Source of the DNA: CALDTK01 sp965215215
Lineage (GTDB): Bacteria > Bacteroidota > Bacteroidia > Chitinophagales > Saprospiraceae
NCBI GenBank assembly: GCA_965215215.1
Contig: OZ244043.1
Span: 2,480,001-2,544,000, forward strand
Direction of reading: 5' to 3'
Length of the DNA: 64,000 nt
A model generated the notes under the pieces. That model made no database searches. It worked only from the letters and a program-made list of their open reading frames with translations, and had not been told where the DNA came from. The stretch's first letter is position 1, and every line of letters begins with the position of its first letter. Below, piece after piece: positions 33,558 through 40,383 of the stretch. The position numbers and the translations under genes are program-made.

Positions 33558-36383
33558 ATGCCCACCTTCCCCGCCGAGCGCCACACCCTCCCGAATGGCC
33601 TCACCCTTTTGCTCAGCCCCAACCCCGCCGAGCCCCGCATCTACACGCAGGTCGTGGTGCGGGCCGGCTCCAAGCACGATCCCGACGGATCGACCGGGCT
33701 CGCGCACTACCTCGAGCACATGCTCTTCAAGGGGACGGATCGTCTCGGCTCGGCCGATTGGGCCGCCGAGGAGCCCTTGTTGCAGGAGATCGCCCGTGCC
33801 TACGAGCAGCACCGCGCTACCGAGAATCCGGTTGAGCGCCGCGTCCTCTACCGCGAGATCGATGAGCTCAGTCAGCGGGCCGCCGAGTACGCGCTGCCCG
33901 GTGAATACGACCGGATCATCGCGCAGATGGGCGCGCGGGGCACCAATGCCTACACCTGGGTCGACCAAACGGTGTTCCTCAACGACATCCCCGCCAACGA
34001 GCTGAGCCGGTGGATGGACCTCGAGTCCGAGCGCTTCTCCCGCCTCGTACTCCGCCTCTTCCACACCGAGCTCGAAACGGTGTACGAGGAGTTTAACATC
34101 TCGCAGGATAAGGACGTGCGCAAGGTGATGCGCGCCGCCAACGAGTCGCTCTTCGCCCCACATCCGTATGGCACGCACACCGTCATCGGCAAGGGCGAGC
34201 ACCTCAAGGCGCCGAGCCACTTCGACATCTACGAGTTCTTCAAGAGCCACTACGTGCCGGGCAACATGGCCGTGGTGCTGGCCGGGGATTTCGATCCACG
34301 AGCTGCCCTCGCGCTCGCGGGCAAAACCTTTGGCACTTGGGAGTCGCGCCCGGTACCCGTTTTCCAGGCGCCGACGCCCGCGCCGACGCAGGCCGTAACG
34401 CGTGAGGTGTTCGGCCAGGAAGCACCGTCGGTGATGCTGCACTGGCGCGTACCGAGTGCCGCCGATCCGGCCTCGGCCATCGCGAAGGTGACTACCGGGA
34501 TGCTCTTCAACCAGCAGGCGGGCCTCTTCGATCAGGAGTTGCTCCAGGCGCAGCGCCTACTCTCCGCCTCAGCTTCGCTCACGGAGATGACGGAGCACTC
34601 GATGATCCGCTGCGTGGCTCAGCCCCGCCCGGGGCAAAGTTTGGAGGAGGCCCGCGAGCTGCTCCTCGCGCAGGTCGAGCGACTGCGCACCGGCGATGTA
34701 CCCAGCTGGTTGCTCCCCGCCGTCGTCGTCGATCACGAGCTGGCCATGCAGCGCAGCGCGCAGAGCAATCAGAGTCGCGCCGGCATGCTCACCTCCTCCT
34801 TCGTGCACCGCGTCGAGCTCGATACGGCCCTCAACTTGACGGCGCGCCTCCGGGCGGTTACCCTCGAGCAGGTACGGGCTTACGCCAAAACGCACCTCCG
34901 TCCCGCCGACTGCGTCACCGTCTACAAGCGGCAGGGCGAGGATACCGACGTGCTCAAGGTCGAAAAACCGGAGATCACGCCGGTCCCCCTCAACACGGAC
35001 CGCTTCTCCGGTTTTGCCGAAAGGCTGCTCACCGAGGATCCGCGGGCGATCGAGGCGCGCTTCTCCGACCTCGGAGCCCTCGTGAGTCAAACCCCGATCC
35101 GACCGGGGCTCGACCTGCACCACCTGCCCAACGCGGAGAACCAACTCTTCGAGTTACTCTACATCTTCGATTTCGGAACGCGCGCCGACCGGCTGCTGCA
35201 GTTGGCCACCTCGTACCTCGCTTACCTGGGGACGCCGACCCTCGCGCACGCCGACGTGCAGGTCGCTTTCTACCGCCTCGGCCTGGAGTGGCAGATCCAC
35301 GCCACCGGCCACCGGGTGTACGTGGGCGTGAGCGGCCTCGACGGGAAGCTGCCGGATGGGCTGGAGCTACTCGACACCCTCCTGCGCGATTGCCAGCCCG
35401 ACGCCGAGCGGTGGGCGAAGCTCGTCGACGACGTGGAGCAGAAGCGTCGCAACCAGCGGAGCAACAAGCAGATCGTGCTGCGCAAAGCGATGAATCAGTT
35501 CGGGCGCTACGGTGAAGATTCGCCGATGGCCGGTCAGCCGAGCGTCTCCGAGCTGCGCGCTACCTCACCGGCTGACGTAGTGGCCCGCATCCACAAGCTC
35601 GCCGATACGCAGCACACCGCCTTTTACTACGGCCCGCGTTCCGTAGAAAAGGTGGTGAAGCTGTTGGAGCAAAAGCACCCCACGTCCGAGACGCCGCGCC
35701 TTCCGCTGTCGACACCCGACTTCTCGCTCCGCTTGCCGCGCGAGGACGAGGTGCAGTTTGTGGACTTTCCGATGGTCCAGGTCGAGGTACTCGCCCTGCG
35801 GCACGTCCGCGCGGGCTTCGACCCGCACCTCTGGATGCTCGGGGAGTGGTTCAACCAGTACTACGGGCTCGGCCTGAGCTCGGTGGTGTTCCAGGAGCTG
35901 CGCGAGAGTCGCGCCCTCGCGTACTCCACCTACGCCTACGCGGAGGCGCCGCAGCGCGCCATTGACGACCACTACTTGCAGGCCTTCATCGGCACCCAGC
36001 CCGACAAGCTCACCGAAGCCCTAACCGCCCTCGGGGGCCTACTCCGCGATTGGCGTTGGAACGCGAGTTCGGCCGCGCAGGTGCGCCAGGGTATCCTCCA
36101 GCAAATGCGCACGGAGCGCGACCTGCGGCAAAGTCAGTACTGGCTTTGGCGTCAGGGGCTCGACCGGGGTGTGCCGGCCGCCAACCCCCGCCGGTGGTTG
36201 TACGAGGCGATCACCGAGGCAAAAACGGAGGATTTGGAGCAGGCCTTTCGAGCCTTCGAGGGGGCGCCGACGCGTTACTTGGTGCTCGGCGAGCGCTCAC
36301 GGATTGATTTTAAGGAGCTGGGGCGTTTTGGGAAGGTGCGGGAGTTGAGTTTGGATGAGGTGTTTGGGTTTAATCTGAAATGA
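33558..36383 (+). CDS. M16 family zinc metallopeptidase, full-length two-unit form
   Basis: A 941-residue pitrilysin/insulysin-like peptidase. The inverted zinc motif HYLEHMLFKGT is at about residue 51 and the third ligand region ELETVYEEFN at about 170. The second half is a related but catalytically inactive M16 unit, as is usual in this size class. There is no signal peptide, so it is probably cytoplasmic and degrades peptides. Divergent from mreC, with about 100 bp between the starts. Another, shorter M16 gene lies at 61752. Confidence 0.92.
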   Translation: MPTFPAERHTLPNGLTLLLSPNPAEPRIYTQVVVRAGSKHDPDGSTGLAHYLEHMLFKGTDRLGSADWAAEEPLLQEIARAYEQHRATENPVERRVLYREIDELSQRAAEYALPGEYDRIIAQMGARGTNAYTWVDQTVFLNDIPANELSRWMDLESERFSRLVLRLFHTELETVYEEFNISQDKDVRKVMRAANESLFAPHPYGTHTVIGKGEHLKAPSHFDIYEFFKSHYVPGNMAVVLAGDFDPRAALALAGKTFGTWESRPVPVFQAPTPAPTQAVTREVFGQEAPSVMLHWRVPSAADPASAIAKVTTGMLFNQQAGLFDQELLQAQRLLSASASLTEMTEHSMIRCVAQPRPGQSLEEARELLLAQVERLRTGDVPSWLLPAVVVDHELAMQRSAQSNQSRAGMLTSSFVHRVELDTALNLTARLRAVTLEQVRAYAKTHLRPADCVTVYKRQGEDTDVLKVEKPEITPVPLNTDRFSGFAERLLTEDPRAIEARFSDLGALVSQTPIRPGLDLHHLPNAENQLFELLYIFDFGTRADRLLQLATSYLAYLGTPTLAHADVQVAFYRLGLEWQIHATGHRVYVGVSGLDGKLPDGLELLDTLLRDCQPDAERWAKLVDDVEQKRRNQRSNKQIVLRKAMNQFGRYGEDSPMAGQPSVSELRATSPADVVARIHKLADTQHTAFYYGPRSVEKVVKLLEQKHPTSETPRLPLSTPDFSLRLPREDEVQFVDFPMVQVEVLALRHVRAGFDPHLWMLGEWFNQYYGLGLSSVVFQELRESRALAYSTYAYAEAPQRAIDDHYLQAFIGTQPDKLTEALTALGGLLRDWRWNASSAAQVRQGILQQMRTERDLRQSQYWLWRQGLDRGVPAANPRRWLYEAITEAKTEDLEQAFRAFEGAPTRYLVLGERSRIDFKELGRFGKVRELSLDEVFGFNLK

Positions 36384-36533
36384 AACGATCTGAGGATTCC
36401 CGGGAATCTCTTTGCAAATTTTTTTATGTGATAGGATTTCTAAATTACGTACGAATGACCTCTACTACAGCTAGTAAACTGTCGTAAACTTGTGTAGCTG
36501 ATCTAGCTATTAACCATTTAACTACTACGTATA
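36384..36533. other. Intergenic gap with terminator-like palindrome
   Basis: Just after the M16 peptidase stop is a perfect 14-base palindrome GATTCCCGGGAATC (36395-36408), followed 11 bases later by a run of seven T. It may act as a weak terminator. The rest of the gap is AT-rich and probably holds the promoter of the following lipoprotein gene, but I see no clear promoter pair. Confidence 0.35.
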
Positions 36534-37753
36534 GTGAAAATCCCCCCCCCCACAGGGCATTTGCCCTTTCCGTGCTGCTTGGCCTTGGCTTAGCGTCTTG
36601 CGAATCTGATCGACCGAGCCAGGTCACGTTGCAACCGAAGTCGTCCGTAGAGGCTAAAGAGACGGTGGCCAGCGCCATGTCTACGCTCATTGACGATCCC
36701 GAAGTACTAGCGCTCGTTACGAAGGAGTGCCTCAAACAGCGCAGCGGTGAGCTGGAGGTACTTTACGTAACTCTTAAAGACCAAGTGCTTGGCGACGGCG
36801 CCACGGTTGCAGAGCACCTTGCAGAAGCTGACTCGGAGAAATCGGTAGCGTACTTCTCTCGAGACATTGTGTTCGAGGACCCATTGCTAGCTATTGGCTT
36901 GTACCAGCCGCTAAGCATAGCCGATGACCGTATTGCCCAGGCTGCACAGTCCATCGATAGGGTATATGCATTTGAGGGGGAACCGGCTTCGAACTTAATA
37001 TACTACGTTGGTGGTGACCAGCTAATCAACGAATCGGGTGAGGAAGGGGACGAACCAGTGCTCTATGTTAGTGAGACTGACAGAGTCCGCCTCGACCAGG
37101 ATGCAGCTGATAACGTGATTAGCATTACGAAGATCGCCGAGTTCGAAGGTAATGCGTACTACTACGCGAAATATCCTGCGCCCATGCACATCGATGATTA
37201 CATCGCAAAGTATGGTGAACCAAAGTCTGCGCCGATAGTAGGACGATCACCTATACGAGCTCGGCTTCCCGCCTGGTACGATATTGTCCAACGAGTTCTA
37301 TATAAAGATTTCAAAGATGATCTGTTCAATAGTAAGATGGAACTTCGTGTAAGAATGATTGGCAAAGCGGCTGGAGTAATTACGCACGAATTCGACTTAA
37401 AGAGAAAGCAGAAAAATGATTGGATCTTCTTAGATGACCAAGCGCCGACTATTCGGTGGAAGGAGGACCTTGCCAATGGTGATGAAGGCCATAGAGTGAA
37501 ATACCACTTCAGCGATTTTGATGGCGGTACAGGTAACAGTAAGTGGAGCGTTGAATATACAGCTAAAATTAAGCCAGATGATTCTAGTACGGAACAGACA
37601 GTGACCGTTAAAGGCGAATTCGGTGCCGGTACTGATGACGAAATGGGTGAAGGATATGAGTACTTCACGAATTGGGTTGAGCCAAGTACTTGGGGAAATC
37701 AACATAAGTCAGGAAGTAATTTTGAATTCTGGATAAACATTGCAGAAGATTAG
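36534..37753 (+). CDS. Hypothetical lipoprotein with C10 tract interrupting the start
   Basis: The main open frame runs from GTG 36572 and encodes 393 residues, starting MLLGLGLASC, which is a lipobox but lacks the charged beginning of a signal peptide. A GTG at 36534, followed by AAA ATC and ten C (36542-36551), would give a textbook lipoprotein signal (MKIPPPHRAFALSVLLGLGL) if the tract had 8 or 11 C. With ten C that start reads into a TAG at 36591. So the gene is either phase variable, started inefficiently at 36572, or carries a sequencing error. The mature part has acidic and beta-rich segments and no family I recognise. GC content is low for this genome. A strong terminator follows at 37775. 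Confidence 0.6.
36542..36551 (+). repeat. Homopolymer C10 tract at a lipoprotein start
   Basis: Ten consecutive C between a GTG start codon (36534) and the hydrophobic core of a lipoprotein signal peptide. The number of C decides whether the upstream start is in frame with the 393-residue protein. Such tracts are classical slipped-strand sites. Confidence 0.8.
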
Positions 37754-37774
37754 CCTATAAGGGCTACCTTATTC

Positions 37775-37819
37775 GAGCGCTATCTTTTCGTAATAAGCGA
37801 GGAGATAGCGCTCTTTTTT
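37775..37819 (+). terminator. Rho-independent terminator
   Basis: An 11-base perfect stem GAGCGCTATCT (37775-37785) pairs with AGATAGCGCTC (37803-37813) around a 17-base loop and is followed directly by six T. It ends the lipoprotein transcript. The next gene is predicted to start only about 20 bases later, so that gene either has its promoter inside this region or depends on read-through. Confidence 0.85.
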
Positions 37820-37839
37820 AACACTACTACAGCCAAATT

Positions 37840-38535
37840 GTGTGCAGGAGAATTGTTGCTATAATCCTACTAAGTAGCCTCCCTTTACTAAGTTGGGCTC
37901 AGGTTAACCTACAAACTTTTGTTGGAAGGGGGGTTTCCGATGCAGGTGACCTTCCAGGAGTGAACCTCTCTGTTTCAATAGGATACGAGCTTAAAAGTAG
38001 TTTTGCGTTGCAACTAAGTTACAGAGCCTCCCATTTTGGAAGCGCCCGATTTAGCGAAGATGAGTTGCAAAACATCGAAAACCTGTTTATCAGAGACAGG
38101 TGGTACGAGAACTATCCAGGCCTAGTACTCCCGAGTGACTTCGATATAGCGGGTATTGAATTACTCCCACAAACTAATTTTACTCGCGCATCGGCGCTCA
38201 CGATAGGTATTAACCGTGTAAATACGATTCTGAAGAAGAGGAATATATCTATATTTACTAGCGTTGGAGTTGGCCTAGAGCGCACGTATCGCACGTACAT
38301 CGCACAGATAAGACCAATCACTATCGACGATGATTTTAGAGGTACACTTACTGCTCCACATATTGATGCCCATATGTCTCCTGTGCTGTCGGTGGATCTT
38401 GCGCTAACTTATCGTCATCAAGCTTGGCTAATGGGGCCTTATTTTTCGATAAATTTTTCGAGTATTAATTGGACTCGATCGTATGGGGTTTTTCTGCGCG
38501 TGTCTCCCCGCCGGGCCACTGAGCAGGAGGAGTAG
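37840..38535 (+). CDS. Hypothetical outer-membrane-like protein
   Basis: A 231-residue protein starting at GTG 37840 with a signal peptide (IVAIILLSSLPLLSWAQ, cleavage after AQ). The mature part alternates short beta-prone strands with aromatic girdle residues (SIGYELKSSFALQLSYRAS; YFSINFSSINWTRSYGVFL), suggesting a small outer-membrane barrel of the kind common in Bacteroidota. No named family recognised. GC content is low, as in the lipoprotein gene before it, and the two may have arrived together. Lies directly after a strong terminator. Confidence 0.6.
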   Translation: MCRRIVAIILLSSLPLLSWAQVNLQTFVGRGVSDAGDLPGVNLSVSIGYELKSSFALQLSYRASHFGSARFSEDELQNIENLFIRDRWYENYPGLVLPSDFDIAGIELLPQTNFTRASALTIGINRVNTILKKRNISIFTSVGVGLERTYRTYIAQIRPITIDDDFRGTLTAPHIDAHMSPVLSVDLALTYRHQAWLMGPYFSINFSSINWTRSYGVFLRVSPRRATEQEE

Positions 38536-38541
38536 CTACTA

Positions 38542-38643
38542 TTAGTGCAGGTACTGCGAGTCGCTTGTTAGAGCGTCGACCACGCGCTGCGCCAACTCAG
38601 ATTCAAAGCTTTGTTTGAAGGCGTAGTAAGAGCTTTGGGATGT
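38542..38643 (-). pseudogene. Duplicated recX C-terminal fragment
   Basis: On the reverse strand this stretch translates to YAFKQSFESELAQRVVDAL, closely resembling the C-terminus of the intact RecX downstream at 39005 (YAFKRGFESELAREVVKGL); 13 of 19 positions agree. The frame then runs on to a stop at 38542. No start codon or N-terminal part is present, so it is a remnant tail. It is separated from the real recX tail by the large palindrome described at 38700. Confidence 0.6.
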
Positions 38644-38699
38644 GCATGCTGGGTGTTGGAGTTAGACCACGCGCGTGCTCGTTAGGATGCAATAGGGGG

Positions 38700-38990
38700 A
38701 AGAGTTTCGCGCGGAGACGCGGAAGCTCCGCGGGAGCATGTCCTACCGGCCCGGCAATTCCGTTCGTTAGCGGCAGTGTGGCGTTAGGCGAGCTCCGCTC
38801 GTGCCACGCGCTGTCAGGAAGGCTCGTCGGGTCGCGGGAGAGGTGCACACGAGCGGAGCTCGCCCAACGTGCCCCGTACCGCTATTCAGGCAGGTGAGAG
38901 TTTTGCCCGGAGGTGCAGATGCCGAACAGTCCGGTATGCCAGACTGCCCCCGCGCGCCCCGCGTGACCTCCGCGTCTCCGCGTAAACCCC
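38700..38990. repeat. Large imperfect inverted repeat (palindromic element)
   Basis: Two arms of about 100-145 bp face each other. The inner core is strongest: GGCGAGCTCCGCTCGTG (38787-38803) and CACGAGCGGAGCTCGCC (38848-38864) are exact complements, and pairing continues outward with one mismatch through GCGTTA/CAACG. Outer parts also match: GCGGAGACGCGGA (about 38710-38722) against TCCGCGTCTCCGC (about 38970-38982). The spacer between the inner arms is 44 bp. It holds no convincing gene and could be a MITE-like or REP-like element, or a strong RNA structure at the recX 3' end. Confidence 0.7.
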
Positions 38991-39004
38991 GTCAGAAGAG
39001 AACC

Positions 39005-39505
39005 CTACGCAATAAGCCCCTTAACCACCTCCCGAGCCAACTCCGATTCAAACCCTCGCTTAAAAGCATAATTCAATAAATCCCCCCGCCGCTCAAAATC
39101 ACTTTTGGTGGCATCCTGCTTCGCATGGCGCTTCCGCAAAACATCCTCCAGTGTCTTGCGATAGTCCTCCTCTTCAATTTCGCTAAGCCCCGCCCGAATG
39201 CAGTAAGCGCTCACATCCCGCTGCTTCAACTCCCGCTCGATCCGCAACCGCCCCCAAGCCTTCATCCGGAACTTACCACGTGCAAAGCTGCGCGCAAAAC
39301 GCTCCTCGTCGACGAAACGATCCTCGATGAGCTTCGCCATCACCTGGTCCACGTCGGCCGCATAGAGGCCGAGGTCGAAAAGTTTGCGCCGCACCTCCTG
39401 GTGGCAGCGGTCCTGGTAGGCGCAGTAGCGCTCCGCCTTGTCGAGCGCCTGTTCGGGCGTAAGGCGCTCGGCCCCGAGCCTGCGTTTGCGCTGCCAGGCG
39501 CTCAC
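39005..39505 (-). CDS. recX: Regulatory protein RecX
   Basis: A 166-residue all-helical RecX protein: ALDKAERYCAYQDRCHQEVR begins the first three-helix repeat, followed by VDQVMAKLIEDRFVDEERFA and FRMKAWGRLRIERELKQRDV. RecX binds and modulates RecA filaments. Overlaps the HAD hydrolase gene by 4 bases, so the two are coupled. The C-terminal 20 residues have a second, diverged copy 400 bp downstream. Confidence 0.9.
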   Translation of the reverse strand: MSAWQRKRRLGAERLTPEQALDKAERYCAYQDRCHQEVRRKLFDLGLYAADVDQVMAKLIEDRFVDEERFARSFARGKFRMKAWGRLRIERELKQRDVSAYCIRAGLSEIEEEDYRKTLEDVLRKRHAKQDATKSDFERRGDLLNYAFKRGFESELAREVVKGLIA

Positions 39506-40224
39506 GACGGACCTTTCGTCACCCGCCCCGCGTCCGCGAAGTAGTCCGTTAGTCCGAGCTTCGGTGCGGCTTCCGCAAAAACTTCCTGCACGTCGACGGG
39601 GATGGGGAGCTGCACGGCCTGCCAGCCGCAGGCCTGCGCGGCGGCTACGTTTTCGGCGAGATCGTCGATGAAGAGGAGGGATCCGGGGGGCAGGCCGATG
39701 TCCTGCTGCACCGTCGTGTAGATCGCTGAATCGGGTTTGGCTAGGCCGAGCTCGTGGGAGTAGTACACCCTGTCGAACAGCCCTTCGAAGTCCGCTTCGC
39801 CCAGCTCAGCTACGTGCTTGCGGACCCACTCGATGTGGGTTTGGTTCGTGTTCGACAGGACGTAGATCGGTAGCCGTTCGCGCAGGGCCCGGAGTAGACT
39901 AAAGCGATGTTCACCGATGCCGACGAGGATGGTGTTCCAGTGATCGGTGACTTGTTTTGGCGAAAGCCGGCCTTCGACCTGTTGTACGATGGCTTCGTGG
40001 AACGCGTCCTGGGTAAGCTGCCCTTTTTCGTAGGCGCTCCAGAGGTTTTCGGCGGAAGCCCAGTCTCGGAAGGCGGTGTATCCGTCGCCGAGCAAGGTTC
40101 GCCAACCGCGCTCGGTGGCGGGGACGTCGAGGTCGACGATTACGTTGCCGAGGTCAAATACGACGGCCTGTACGGCCTCCCAGTCGATGAAGCTCGGCTG
40201 CCAGGTACGTGGGGTAGGGGACAT
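39502..40224 (-). CDS. HAD-superfamily hydrolase (subfamily IA, YihX-like)
   Basis: A 240-residue HAD phosphatase. Motif I is VFDLGNVIVDLD (about residues 21-32), motif II LSNTNQTH, and the late motif LLFIDDLAENVAAAQACGW (about residue 198). The FDLGNV variant is typical of the YihX/epoxide-hydrolase-like group acting on small phosphorylated compounds. Substrate unknown. Upstream, the reverse strand has TAGCTTCG (40251-40258), similar to the -7 element noted elsewhere. First gene of a pair with recX. Confidence 0.85.
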   Translation of the reverse strand: MSPTPRTWQPSFIDWEAVQAVVFDLGNVIVDLDVPATERGWRTLLGDGYTAFRDWASAENLWSAYEKGQLTQDAFHEAIVQQVEGRLSPKQVTDHWNTILVGIGEHRFSLLRALRERLPIYVLSNTNQTHIEWVRKHVAELGEADFEGLFDRVYYSHELGLAKPDSAIYTTVQQDIGLPPGSLLFIDDLAENVAAAQACGWQAVQLPIPVDVQEVFAEAAPKLGLTDYFADAGRVTKGPS

Positions 40225-40285
40225 GTATTAGCTTTGCGGGAGTTATGGCGCGAAGCTAGCGGTTGAGCCGCGGCGGCGTCGTACT

Positions 40286-40358
40286 GGCTCCTTAGCTCAG
40301 TGGTTAGAGCAGTCGGCTCATAACCGATTGGTCGTTGGTTCAAGTCCAACAGGAGCTA
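40286..40358 (+). tRNA. tRNA with CAT anticodon, most like tRNA-Ile2
   Basis: A 73-base cloverleaf without encoded CCA. Acceptor stem GGCTCCT pairs with AGGAGCT (first pair G-U); D arm TAGCTCAGTGGTTAGAGCA; anticodon stem and loop TCGG-CTCATAA-CCGA, anticodon CAT; T arm GTTGGTTCAAGTCCAAC. The anticodon alone allows Met, but the body closely resembles E. coli ileX (tRNA-Ile2, whose C34 becomes lysidine and which then reads AUA). It lacks the C1-A72 mismatch and the three G-C pairs of an initiator tRNA. I favour Ile2 over elongator Met. Confidence 0.9.
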
Positions 40359-40383
40359 CTTTTTACCATCAACCCCCGAACAC

